From the NCBI GenBank assembly GCA_947095535.1, contig OX352772.1:223904994-223968993 (forward strand): a DNA stretch of 64,000 nt, given 5' to 3'. Shown piece after piece: positions 19,853-31,234 of the stretch (position 1 is its first letter; every line of letters starts with the position of its first letter). The notes under the pieces are model-generated. The model did not search any database, was not told the DNA's origin, and saw nothing but the letters and a program-made list of their open reading frames with translations. Source of the stretch: Poecilobothrus nobilitatus. Taxonomy: Eukaryota > Arthropoda > Insecta > Diptera > Dolichopodidae. Both the position numbers and the translations under genes were made by a program.

Positions 19853-22459
19853 TCATAACCTGGAATTGGAACAAAAACTTAAATTGTCATATAATTGGAA
19901 AGACAAAATATATTCTTTAATCAGTTCACTTTGGAATATGATATCAGCAACTTCACGCCATTTTCCCAAGGTGTTGAGGTGAATCAAATTTAAACTATTT
20001 TCATAAGGAGGTAAAATTAAAGGTTTAGACCAAAGTAGATGATGAAGAAAATCTTTTTGAACAGATTCTATTCTTTTTATATGGATTCGGTAAAATGGGT
20101 TCCAAACTTGGCTGGCATATTCCAGGTTAGGCCTAACTAAGTAAGTGTAGAGAGATTTTAGAACATAAGGATCATTAAAGTCCTTAGACCAAAGTTTTAT
20201 AAAACCAAGCATAGAATTGGATATATTTAAAATATAAGTGTAGTGAGACTGAAATGAAAGCTTACTATCAAAAAGTAGCCAAAATCTTTAATTAAATTGA
20301 CGTTTATAAAAAATGGTTATTAATAGAGTATGAATAAAAAATTTTCATATCAACAGCGTAGATTTTAATTTCGCTGTTTAATATAGTTGATATAACGTCG
20401 TTGATAGAAATTATAAATAAAAGGGAACCAAGATGACTACCTTGAGGTACACCAGTTGTAGCTTTAAATTTAGAAGAAATTACAGTTCTAAATGAAATAG
20501 AGTAATTCCGACCGGAGAGAAAAAAGTAAATCCAATTTACGAAATAAGTAGGAAAACCTAGTTTATTCAACTTAAAAATGATAATATTATGTGGTAGCAA
20601 GTCAAAAGCTTTACTAAAATCGGTATAATGACATCAGTTTGGAAGCCTTCTTCCATACTTTTTAAAAAGATAGAGGTAGCTTCAATTAGATTGGTGGTAG
20701 TAGATTTATTTTTTACGAAACTATGTTGATATGGAGATAAGAAACAAATGCAGTGGTCATATTATATAGAATCGAATACTATTAGCTCAAAAATTTTAGG
20801 AATAGATGATAGTTTAGCTATTGAGCGATAGTTGATTGCATAGTTTTTTTGATCTTTCTTGTAAATAAGTTTAATTAGAGCATTCTTCCAAAATGATGGA
20901 ATAATACCACAACCTGACGAGAGATTAAATAAAATTAGAGGTCTTGATAAGGAAATAAAACGTTTAAAAAAAAAAAAATTTGGGGATGCCATCTGATCCA
21001 AGGATATGATTATCATCTAATTTACTAATATAATTTAAAACCACATTAGCATCAATATTAATAAAGCCTAAAGTAGGTAGTTTTTGGGAAAAAGTCTAAA
21101 TGAGAAAATTTTGTTTGATTTATGGGTTTTAAAGCTGATACAGGATAGCTAGCTGAAAAAAGTCACGGAGAAACTCAGCAATAATTTTAGGATCACTACT
21201 AGTTTTATTGTTATACTTCATCAAAACTGGATATTCATCGCTTTTTCATTTAGAATTTACAAATTTAAAAAATAATTTAGGGTTAGTTTTAATATTGGAA
21301 GACATATTCTGAACATAATTTGATTAAAGTTTGTCTGACATGGATTTAAAATAATCAAACAAGTAACAGAAATTGATATAATCATGAATACTGTTATTTT
21401 TTATAAATTTACGCCAGGCTTTATTTTTTTGTTTTTTAATTTCTTGAGATGTGCATACCATCGCGAGCTTGTTGAATTTTTTCTGTCAACGACTAATGGT
21501 ACAACATGTAATATTGAAGAAAAGAGAATTTTATAAAAAGAGTTGACTGACTCATTAAGATGGGAAGAAGAAAAAAATGAGAAATTATAAGAATATAGAT
21601 AATTATTAATACATCTATGTTTGTAGGAACAGGTTACATCTATGTTTGTAAGTGAGAAAGAACAGAAAGAGAAACAAATTGGCGGATGATATGGATCAAT
21701 TTTTATCAGTGCCAATGGACAATCAAATATAACTAAATTATACCAGTTGGTTATAAAAATAAGATCTAACTGATTACCACGAAAATTATATAAAGAGGAT
21801 ACCTGTTGAAAATTAAGAGAGTTTAAAGAGTCGATAAGCAAACATTCACATTTTTAATGCTTCCGTTGCAATTAGGTAAGGTTCTTTATCATGAGCAATC
21901 CATGTAATATTCGGCATATTAAAATAACCACAAAGAATTATTTTGTCATCTGGATCTAAATTACTAGAAATGTAATCAATTTGCATTAAATATTTTGAAA
22001 AAAATTGAATACTTGAAGCGGGAGGAATATAGCAATTTATAATGATAAGATGTTTTGTTTGTTGTTTGATTTTAATAGCAATAATTTCAATAATCAATCA
22101 ATGGTAAAGTTATTTCACAAGAACAGAAGGTATTTTCCATAGCTATAAGCACTCCACCCCTTTAGGAATACTATCGGAAATAAGAGAACCATGTATATCT
22201 TTTCTGCAAACAGTATAGGTAGAAGGAAAAAGTTGAAGATTATTAAATGACGAATGAAGCCATGTTTCAGTTAAAATAAAAATGTCAGGAGTAACGAATT
22301 AAAAAAAATTATTTTTATTTTAGTTCGTAATCCTCTTACATTTTGATAGTGCATGTAAAATTTTTGCGAAAATTTTGGAGGTATTTTGAAAGAAAAATTA
22401 ATATTGGTTACATTAACTAGACTTCTTCTCACTGGGTAAGGGACGAAAGTACTTATCAT
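19853..22459 (-). pseudogene. LINE ORF2 (endonuclease + RT), broken
   Basis: Blocks in order on the minus strand: 'FYMHYQNVRGLRTKIK' (about 22,360; EN start), 'LIIINCYIPPAS' (about 22,050), 'IILCGYFNMPNITW' (21,940; GDFN region with Asp replaced by Tyr), 'FRGNQLDLIFI' (about 21,770). RT follows: 'IPSFWKNALIKLIYKKDQ' (about 20,910), 'NYRSIAKLSSIPKIFE' (about 20,850), then 20,600-20,304 with 'TTGVPQGSHLGSLLF' and 'KIYAVDMKIF' (normally YADD; the catalytic pair is lost), ending in 'YLVRPNLEYASQVWNP' (20,140). About five frame breaks are present. Non-functional. Confidence 0.75.
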
Positions 22460-23735
22460 GGTTTTCTTTTACCCTTTGAAGGTAGTTAATTCTATTAGAC
22501 AAAATATGAGAAGCATAGGATTCAAGGTCAGATAAAGCTAATTGGAGTGAAATATTTAAAGTTTCAAAATATCTTACAAAAATGTTACGAAGTTCCTTCA
22601 CTTCCGTTGGTAATCCTTCTTGTTGGATAGCAATTTTTAATGATGTGTTGGTTTTATCACTAATACACACAGAGTTAGGTTCATCATGAAAATCAGCCAA
22701 ATAAAGTCTAACATTTTCGAAAATTTTACTATATCTCACTCTAGGTAATACATATCTACTATTAATATTATCTTCTAAAGATTTTTGAGTAACTTTTACA
22801 ACAGGAAGTAACAAAGGATCTAAAACCGGTGGATCTGATGCAATAACGCTTTTTAAATTAGTGAAAGAGAAGAGTACATCTTATAAACTTCATCAGAAAT
22901 ATTAGAGTTTAAAACAGAAGAAAAAATATTAATAGTGGAAGAGTTTAAACCAGATTCAGAATGATTTTTTTGTTTATTTTTGTGAGGATTATTAGTCGGC
23001 CGTGGTCTACTGTACGGTTTTATAGTTTCACCTTGAACAAAGTTTTGATATTTAGTAAAAGTGTTTGATAATGATCGTTTAAATTTATACAATTTATGTA
23101 TTAAGTAGGAATCGCTAATTTGCTTATTATTTGGAATTTTAATAGGATTAGTGTAGTTAAATGAAGGAGAAGAGATGTATAGATGTTTACTAGAATTCGA
23201 AATAGTGTAAGAGTGAGAGAGAGAGTTTGAACAAGAATTAGAATCAGATTTAGTATAATTATTAAAATTAGAAGGAGCGACAACAGGTATATTTAAAAGA
23301 CTCTTAATATTAGTAGAGTTTTTAATAGAAGAAGATTCATGAGACTTAGAAGAACAATCTATGAGTTTGTCATTATGTTAAGTATTGCTTTCTAAAATTT
23401 TGTTTTTCTATTGATTCGTTTTAATATTAGGTTTCGTTTGTTCATTAATCTTAAGCTTAGTGACTTGAATATTAATATTTCCGAGTTTACTCCATTTTGT
23501 GAAGTTGTCAGGATGTTTCAATATTTCCATGCAAGAAGCCGATCTGGATAGTAGAAAACAGAGAAAATTTAAATTCTCCTTTCTTATTCGTTTAGGGGTA
23601 ACAATCGAGCAAGAAACTGTATCTATATTGAATTCCTTCCTTAAAAAGCTTAACACACCATTAACACTAAAGGAGCAAGGAACGCCTTTGATAACCAATG
23701 ATTTGTTCGTACTTTTAGATAAGGTTGAATATTGA
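22413..23735 (-). pseudogene. LINE ORF1, first copy of the tandem duplication
   Basis: From 23,698 the frame reads 'VIKGVPCSFSVNGVLSFL', an RRM-like/PRE_C2HC-like N-terminus typical of Jockey-type gag proteins (inference). It is followed by a Ser/Asn-rich linker (23,400-23,100), a basic 'KFKRSLSNTFTKYQNFVQGE' region (23,092-22,990) and a C-terminal domain 'VVKVTQKSLEDN...' (22,814-22,413). Stops and shifts separate four frames. No CCHC knuckle is visible. Confidence 0.6.
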
Positions 23736-24166
23736 TTTGCTTGCTTTAATTTACGAATCCTGCAATTTCAATCTTATTTCACCTTCATTTAGTAAGATTA
23801 ACCGTTTTAATACTACCAATTCCTTTAGTAATAATTCTTTAACAACTACTAACAAAAATAATCATACTCAGTATTCTTCTAATAATAAAATAAAATTTAA
23901 ATCTAAATCTAACAATAGTACACTCTCTAACGTTTATACAAATTATTCATGTACGGTTTTTTCTTAACATCACATATTCAAAACAGCAACAAATATTATA
24001 ATCACAGAATATAAAAATAGGGGAAAAAAAAGGAGAATTTATTATATAATTTTTAAGAATAAATTTCAAACATACATATGTTTTTCTGTTTTTTTTTTTT
24101 TGAAATTTAAAAAAAAAAAGAAAACAGTAATTATTTCAATATTTACATACGTACAATTCATATATA

Positions 24167-24489
24167 TAAAACAAGTAAAAGTAACAGTAAGTCGATGCAA
24201 CCGACTTATTTATACCCTACATCTAAAAAATTCAAATTAAATTAAAAATCCATAAGTTATTTTAGTTAGGTATTTAATATAAATAAGCTAAAAAAATAAA
24301 TGCTTTTACAACCTTTGTACAAAATTTCAGATTTCTATCTTTATTAAATTGGAAAATATGCTTGTTAGGTCTTGGGAAGTGTGTGAAAGCACGTGGACCA
24401 CCACCCCAATTCATCTCAAATTTTAGAGACATAAACAGGGTAGAACATTCTTATATCAAATTTCAAGTTTATATATTTATTAATTTCGA
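24167..24489. mobile_element. Truncated left end of the 1.74-kb TIR element
   Basis: Contains the terminal sequence 'aaacaagtaaaagtaacagt' followed by the small palindrome 'aagtcgatgcaaccgactt' and the same interior as 26,266-26,588. It is cut at 24,489 by the tandem-duplication junction. Confidence 0.8.
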
Positions 24490-26588
24490 AGAAAAATTAA
24501 TATTGGTTACATTAACTAGACTTCTTCTCACTGGGTAAGGGACGAAAGTACTTATCATGGTTTTCTTTTACCCTTTGAAGGTAGTTAATTCTATTAGACA
24601 AAATATGAGAAGCATAGGATTCAAGGTCAGATAAAGCTAATTGGGGTGAAATATTTAAAGTTTCAAAATATCTTACAAAAATGTTACGAAGTTCCTTCAC
24701 TTCCGTTGGTAATCCTTCTTGTTGGATAGCAATTTTTAATGATGTGTTGGTTTTATCACTAATACACACAGAGTTAGGTTCATCATGAAAATCAGCCAAA
24801 TAAAGTCTAACATTTTCGAAAATTTTACTATATCTCACTCTAGGTAATACATATCTACTATTAATATTATCTTCTAAAGATTTTTGAGTAACTTTTACAA
24901 CAGGAAGTAACAAAGGATCTAAAACCGGTGGATCTGATGCAATAACGCTTTTTAAATTAGTGAAAGAGAAGAGTACATCTTATAAACTTCATCAGAAATA
25001 TTAGAGTTTAAAACAGAAGAAAAAATATTAATAGTGGAGAAGTTTAGACCAGATTCAGAATGATTTTTTTGTTTATTTTTGTGAGGATTATTAGTCGGCC
25101 GTGGTCTACTGTACGGTTTTATAGTTTCACCTTGAACAAAGTTTTGATATTTAGTAAAAGTGTTTGATAATGATCGTTTAAATTTATACAATTTATGTAT
25201 TAAGTAGGAATCGCTAATTTGCTTATTATTTGGAATTTTAATAGGATTAGTGTAGTTAAATGAAGGAGAAGAGATGTATAGATGTTTACTAGAATTCGAA
25301 ATAGTGTAAGAGTGAGAGAGAGAGTTTGAACAAGAATTAGAATCAGATTTTGTATAATTATTAAAATTAGAAGGAGCGACAACAGGTATATTTAAAAGAC
25401 TCTTAATATTAGTAGAGTTTTTAATAGAAGAAGATTCATGAGACTTAGAAGAACAATCTATGAGTTTGTCATTATGTTAAGTATTGCTTTCTAAAATTTT
25501 GTTTTTCTATTGATTCGTTTTAATATTAGGTTTCGTTTGTTCATTAATCTTAAGCTTAGTGACTTGAATATTAATATTTCCGAGTTTACTCCATTTTGTA
25601 AAGTTGTCAGGATGTTTCAATATTTCCATGCAAGAAGCCGATCTGGATAGTAGAAAACAGAGAAAATTTAAATTCTCCTTTCTTATTCGTTTAGGGGTAA
25701 CAATCGAGCAAGAAACTGTATCTATATTGAATTCCTTCCTTAAAAAGCTTAACACACCATTAACACTAAAGGAGCAAGGAACGCCTTTGATAACCAATGA
25801 TTTGTTCGTACTTTTAGATAAGGTTGAATATTGATTTGCTTGCTTTAATTTACGAATCCTGCAATTTCAATCTTATTTCACCTTCATTTAGTAAGATTAA
25901 CCGTTTTAATACTACCAATTCCTTTAGTAATAATTCTTTAACGACTACTAACAAAAATAATCATACTCAGTATTCTTCTAATAATAAAATAAAATTTAAA
26001 TCTAAATCTAACAATAGTACACTCTCTAACGTTTATACAAATTATTCATGTACGGTTTTTTCTTAACATCACATATTCAAAACAACAACAAATATTATAA
26101 TCACAGAATATAAAAAATAGGGGGAAAAAAAGGAGAATTTATTATATAATTTTTAAGAATAAATTTCAAACATACATATGTTTTTCTTTTTTTTTTTTTT
26201 GAAATTTTAAAAGAAAAAGAAAACAGTAATTATTTCAATATTTACATACGTACAATTCATATATATAAAACAAGTAAAAGTAACAGTAAGTCGATGCAAC
26301 CGACTTATTTATACCCTACATCTAAAAAATTCAAATTAAATTAAAAATCCATAAGTTATTTTAGTTAGGTATTTAATATAAATAAGCTAAAAAAATAAAT
26401 GCTTTTACAACCTTTGTACAAAATTTCAGATTTCTATCTTTATTAAATTGGAAAATATGCTTGTTAGGTCTTGGGAAGTGTGTGAAAGCACGTGGACCAC
26501 CACCCCAATTCATCTCAAATTTTAGAGACATAAACAGGGTAGAACATTCTTATATCAAATTTCAAGTTTATATATTTATTAATTTCGA
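24490..26588. repeat. 2,099-bp direct tandem duplication, unit 2
   Basis: Second copy of the unit at 22,391-24,489, nearly identical. Unlike unit 1 it continues past 26,588 into the rest of the TIR element, so this copy shows the original right-hand context and unit 1 shows the original left-hand context (continuation into LINE ORF2). Confidence 0.9.
24512..25834 (-). pseudogene. LINE ORF1, second copy of the tandem duplication
   Basis: Same domain layout and same disabling stops as 22,413-23,735, because it was copied with the 2,099-bp duplication. Only a few residues differ (for example Leu to Pro in the C-terminal domain, Ser to Phe in the Ser-rich linker). It has no ORF2 of its own: downstream on the minus strand is the truncated TIR element of unit 1. 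Confidence 0.8.
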
Positions 26589-28004
26589 AGATATGCTTGT
26601 TTGGTCTTAGGAGTTGTGTGGCAAATATCCGAACAACCATTCTAATTCATCTTAAATTTTGGACAAATCAGGGATTCAGGAAACAAATCCCTAGTACCAA
26701 ATTTGAAGTTTCTATCTTTATTAATTTCGGAGATATGCCTGTTCGGTTTTGTGAGTTGTATGGCAGGTACCCGTATATATATTCTGAATCAGGATCACCT
26801 CCTGAGTCGATTTAACGATGTCCGTCCGTCCGTCCGTTCGCACGATAACTCAAAAACTAATGAAGCTATCTTGATGAAATTTATATGGTAGGTTACTAAG
26901 CACGAAAGGAAGGCTAAGTTCGAATTTGGACAAAATCGGTCCATGAGTTCGAATTCTGGAAGCTTCCGAATGATTTCGGAACAAACGAGATTATCTCTGA
27001 AACCAAGAAAGAGAGAACCGTTAAATTTTCTACAATGATGTTCCTTCCCATTCGAATTATGTATATGAAATTTAAGAGGATTTGGGATATGGGTTTATAT
27101 TTTGGAAGCTTCCGAACGAGCCCCAGAGCATATGAGATTATCTCCAAAAACAACAAAGATATAACCTTTAAATTTGGCAGAATGGTGTTCTTTCATGTGT
27201 GATTTAGGTCTCTGAAATTTGAGAGCATTTGGTACATGCGTTTGGATTTTGGAAGCTTCCGAACGAGTCCCAGAGCAAACGAGATTATCTCCAAAATCAA
27301 CAAAGATAAAACCTTTAAATTTGGCAAAGTGGTGTTCCTTCATGTTTTATTTAAGTCTCTGAAATTTGAGAGGATTTGGTCAATGGGTTCGGATCTTGGA
27401 AGCTTCCGAACGATCCCCAGAACAAACGAGAATATCTCCACAACCAACAAAGATAGATCCTTTATTTTTAGTACAAGAGTGCGCTGTTGTGTTTCCTTTT
27501 CTATAAAATTGGAAACTGACATTTGAAAAAATTTGAACCATGGATTCGTATATTGGAAGCTTCCGAACGAGCCCCACATAGTTTCGTATTTTGGATACTT
27601 TCGGAAGAGCACAAGAGCAACGAGCATATCTCCAAAACCAACAAAAGTAGAACCTTTAAATTTAGTACAATGGTGTTCTGGCATGTTTTCTTTATGTTCC
27701 TGAGCTGGATTCGATGAATTTGAGTGGAAATTCGGGTACCTGACACACACCTCCCAAGGACTAACAATCTTCGAAATTAATAAAAATAGAAACTTAAAAT
27801 TTTTTACAAAGGTGTCAACCGTATTCCAAGAGGATGCCTCTTTTACGTTCCTGAAAAGCGAGTTGAATGAGATAGAAAAGGGAAGAAGTTCAAGCAGCTG
27901 CCTTATGGATTAAATCTTATGGATTTTTAATTTAATTCGAATTATTCAGGTGCAGGGTATTAATAAGTCGGTTACATCGACTTACTGTTACATTCATTTG
28001 TTTT
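26266..28004. mobile_element. 1.74-kb TIR element with 147-bp internal repeats
   Basis: The left end (26,267-26,360) and right end (27,910-28,003) are reverse complements over about 94 bp with few mismatches, from 'aaaacaa.tgaa.gtaacag' to 'aattaaattaaaaatccata'. Each end contains a hairpin 'aagtcgatgcaaccgactt'. Further sub-terminal inverted similarity lies at 26,470-26,600 and 27,735-27,800. There is no transposase; the small frames inside are antisense/sense shadows of the repeat. A (ccgt)n run lies at 26,820-26,834. Probably a non-autonomous DNA transposon. Target duplication not clear. Confidence 0.75.
26958..27720. repeat. 147-bp tandem repeats inside the TIR element
   Basis: The 10-bp palindrome 'ggaagcttcc' occurs at 26,958, 27,104, 27,251, 27,398 and 27,555, giving spacings of 146, 147, 147 and 157 bp. 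Each unit also carries 'gagattatctcc..aa.caacaaagata.aacctttaaattt' in matching positions (here broken by variable bases). About five units with moderate divergence. Confidence 0.85.
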
Positions 28005-28054
28005 AAATGCTAAAGATGGTATATTAAATACCGAAATGCATCCAGATAAATTAT

Positions 28055-30110
28055 TTGAATAAAAAAAAAAATTTATATAAACAAAAATTAACAATTAAAA
28101 CCCTAAAATGTGAAAAAAATTTAACGATTAAAAATCATAAATCGAAATTGGTTTTACGGATCAAAAAACAGAGTTATAATATAATTAAAATTTCTAAATT
28201 TAAACCATCCATTTCTACCACTCTGCCAAAATATCAAAATTTTGTTTAAGGTGAAACGTTAAAACCTAATAACCAAACTGTCAATATTATCTAAACATTG
28301 CCACGAATAGAATAGTTCCAATTTCAATCCTCCTTCTAACATTTAACATCAAATTATAAATTATCTCCCTTAAAACAAGTTTTGTGCATCAATCAAGTAC
28401 TTCCATTGAAAATACTACAATGCCACCCATTTTAGATCCTCTTTTACCACCTGTTGTTAAGGTTACACTTAAATTATTAGAAGATAACAATAATGGTAGG
28501 TATGTTTTAGCTAGACTAAGGAATAGCAGAATTTTTGAAAATGTCCAATTTATCTAGCCTATCTTCATAATAAGACTAATAATGTATGTATAGGTGACAA
28601 AACCAATATATCTTTAAAAATTGCTATTCAACAAGAAGGATTTATATTTCCGAGCTTACTCCATTTTGTAAAGTTGTCAGGATGTTTCAATATTTCCATG
28701 CAAGAAGCCGATCTGGATAGTAGAAAACAGAGAAAATTTAAATTCTCCTTTCTTATTCGTTTAGGGGTAACAATCGAGCAAGAAACTGTATCTATATTGA
28801 AGTCCTTCCTTAAAAAACTTAACACACCATTAACACTAAAGGAGCAAGGAACACCTTTGATAACCAATGATTTGTTCGTACTTTTAGATAAGGTTGAATA
28901 TTGATTTGCTTGCTTTAATTTACGAATCCTGCAATTTCAATCTTATTTCACCTTCATTTAGTAAGATTAACCATTTTAATACTACCAATTCCTTTAGTAA
29001 TAATTCTTTAACGACTACTAACAAAACTAATCATACTCTGTATTCTTCTAATAATAAAATAAAATTTAAATCTAAATCTATCAATAGTACACTCTCTAAA
29101 GAACACTCTAAATCCTTCCTAAATAAATGTGTTAGTAATTCTTTTCTTAAAACTAAAATTTATAATTTATAATTTTTAATCGCTAAATTTTTACCACCTT
29201 TTAGGGTTTTATTTGTTAATTTGTGTTTGTTTATACCATGTTCATCATTTAAAATAATTGTGACTAATGGTGAATTTCAATTAAAAAACCGAATAATCGA
29301 AAATTATTATTACAAAATTATTTAATTGTTACTAAGCGAGTATAAAATTTTTTTAAAATTAACAATAATATTAAATCCTTAATATTAACAAATGGGCTTT
29401 TATTACTTTTACATGCCGTTCAATCCCTTTATTCTATATTTATTCTTTTAATAATCAACCTATTCCAATCTGTCTTTTCAATTAAAGATTTGGGAGTACT
29501 TTTCGACAATAAGCTTTCATTTCCCCTTCATTATACCTGTATATTAAATAAAGCAAATTAAATTTTATTAAATGTTGGACAAGAGAATTTCAAGATCCTT
29601 ATGTGTTGAAGTCGCTTTAAACTTGCTTGGTAAGGTCCAATGTAGAATATACTAGTCAGGGGTGGAGCCCATTATATAGAGTAAATATTAATAGGGTTAA
29701 ATCAGTTCAAAAAAAATTTCTCAGATTTGCTCTTCGTACCTTTTTTTTGGGAAAACCCATAATCTCCCACCGTACGAGCATCTTTTGAACTTATTTAATC
29801 TTTCTACAATTGAAAAACGTCGTAATGTTGCCGATATAATAATCTTAACAGAATTGTTAAAAGGTGATATTGTGTTTACTCAGTTTTGTCCAGTTTCAAG
29901 ATTAAGATCATATAACATATTTTATGTTTAATTTCATAGAACTAAATATGGAAAACACGAACCTCTAAATAGGATGATGTCCTTATCTAATAAATATAAC
30001 CAAACTATTAATTTCGAACTTTCTAAACTTACTTTAAGGAGGAATCTTTATTTGCATCATTGAAATTTAAGGAGTATCTTTAGCTTGTTACTCATTTTAA
30101 TTTTTTTTTT
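28055..30110 (+). pseudogene. Plus-strand LINE copy, internally deleted and rearranged
   Basis: The 28,055-28,640 segment is a decayed plus-strand ORF1 of the same family as 22.4-23.7 kb ('LPKYQNFV', 'GETLKP', 'VKVTLKLLEDNNNGRY', 'DKTNISLKIAIQQEG'). At about 28,640 it switches abruptly to sequence identical in orientation to the minus-strand ORF1 (28,640-29,100). From 29,480 it resumes as the plus-strand RT C-terminus ('IKDLGVLFDNKLSFPLHYT', 'NVEYTSQGWSPLYR', 'KSVQKKFLRFA'), homologous to 20,212-19,853. EN and the RT core are absent. Confidence 0.65.
28640..29100 (-). repeat. Inverted ORF1 segment within the plus-strand LINE copy
   Basis: Matches 23,480-23,940 and 25,580-26,040 base for base in the same orientation with few differences, including the 'GVPCSFSVNGVLSFLRK' minus-strand frame. 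The sequence on either side is plus-strand LINE, so this is an inversion or an insertion of an antisense piece. It breaks off at about 29,096, where 'tctctaaag' replaces 'tctctaacg'. Confidence 0.75.
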
Positions 30111-30284
30111 TTTAATTATTAAACTTGCGTGTTACAATTTGTTAAAGATTGTTAATTATTTAAAATTTAATTAATATTATTAATATAAATTTGTATTTTT
30201 TGATTCATTTTTAATAGTTTTGTAATTAATTCTTGTTACTTAATACATGTTAATACTTTATTAGTTTTTAAATTTATACTTTGT

Positions 30285-31234
30285 AACGTGTTTAACTCAT
30301 GAGAAAGATAAATAAATATAGTCACATTATAGAAGTGGCAGTTGTATTTCATAATCTTTCTGGATATGATTCACATTTAATAATAAAAGATATTGCTCTC
30401 GAATTTGAAGATAAACTAGCATTGATTGCCACTAGCATGGAAAAATATATAAATTTTATAAAACATGTGAATAACGCATGTATAAAGTTTAGATTTATTG
30501 ACTCATATAAGTTTTTACCAGTATCATTAGAAAAATTAGCTTTTAATTTACCAAATAATCAAAAATATATAACTAAACAGGAATGGAAGGACTTAAATGA
30601 TAATGAATTTCAATTAATAACAGATCCTTTCAGCTTTATAGATTCTTTTAATAAATTAAAATTGAGAACTCTTCCAAAAAAAGGAGATTTTTATAATAAA
30701 TTAAATGACACTAACATATCAGATGAAGATTATAAACATGCGCAAAATATTTGGAATATGTTTTCTATAAAAGCATTAAGCGCGTAATCATATTTAGATC
30801 CAGCTCACTATTACACTACACCGGGCTTTACATGGAATTACATGCTGATGTTTACTAAAGTTAGAATAGAATTACTATAAGATATTGATATGATTTTAGT
30901 TGCAGAAGAAAGAATCCGCGGTGGTTTAAGTCAATGCTCGAATCGCTATAGTAAAGCTAATAATAAATATATGAGTAATTACATTGAAGATTAAGGTTCT
31001 AGCTTTTTAATGTACTACGATGTCAATAATTTATATGGACGGACTATGTTACAAAATCTGTCTTTAAACAATTTTGCAGTGCAGAAGAAATTTTAATATT
31101 CAATACTGAAAAAGTTTCAGATAACTCGTATGTGGGAAATATACTAGAAGTTGATTTAGAATATCCTTCAAAATTACATGATATTTATAAGAACTTACCA
31201 TTTTGTTCAGAACATGTAATACTACCTGGAGGTA
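30285..31234 (+). pseudogene. PolB2 polymerase, exonuclease-to-polymerase middle part
   Basis: An open stretch of 162 residues (30,299-30,787) starts 'KINKYSHIIEVAVVFHNLSG' and covers the exo II region 'FHNLSGYDSHL', 'FRFIDSYKFLPVSLEKLA' and 'FYNKLNDTNISDEDYKHAQN'. Further frames give 'LDPAHYYTTPGFTWNYML' (30,798), '[19 protein letters not shown]' (30,907), motif A 'MYYDVNNLYGRTM' (31,010; D..xLYG) and 'VDLEYPSKLHDIYKNLPFC' (31,147). About 60 residues are missing before 'LDPAHYY', including exo III. It ends at about 31,234; motifs B and C are absent. It joins the 17.8-18.6 kb part if 18,622-30,284 is removed. Confidence 0.8.

Larger units (their letters stand above)
19853..23740 (-). mobile_element. 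Minus-strand LINE (ORF1 + EN/RT ORF2), Jockey/CR1-like
   Basis: Read in reverse: ORF1 (23,735-22,413), endonuclease (22,400-21,400), then RT (about 21,400-19,853). Part of ORF1 is included in the 2,099-bp tandem duplication, so a second ORF1 lies at 24,512-25,840, and a related plus-strand copy at 28.05-30.1 kb. RT motif 'GVPQGSHLGSLLF' places it among Jockey/CR1-type LINEs (family knowledge). Confidence 0.75.
22391..24489. repeat. 2,099-bp direct tandem duplication, unit 1
   Basis: Every landmark in this stretch recurs exactly 2,099 bp downstream: 22,413/24,512, 23,408/25,507, 23,725/25,824. The only differences I see are a handful of substitutions or 1-2-bp indels (for example 'attggagtga' against 'attggggtga'). 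The unit covers LINE ORF1, its upstream flank and the first 320 bp of a TIR element. The junction near 24,488 joins 'ttaatttcgaag' of the TIR element to 'aaaaattaatattgg' of the LINE with 2-4 bp of shared bases. Confidence 0.9.

Noticed and set aside
23499..23967. Plus-strand ORFs opposite LINE ORF1 (also at 25,604-26,066 and 28,674-29,172)
   Set aside because: They are antisense to the minus-strand ORF1 in all three copies or low-complexity Asn/Ser-rich; the minus-strand frame carries the recognisable gag-like sequence.
26597..27767. Several 60-136-residue ORFs on both strands
   Set aside because: They are frames through the 147-bp repeats of the TIR element; the same peptide motif recurs with the repeat period.
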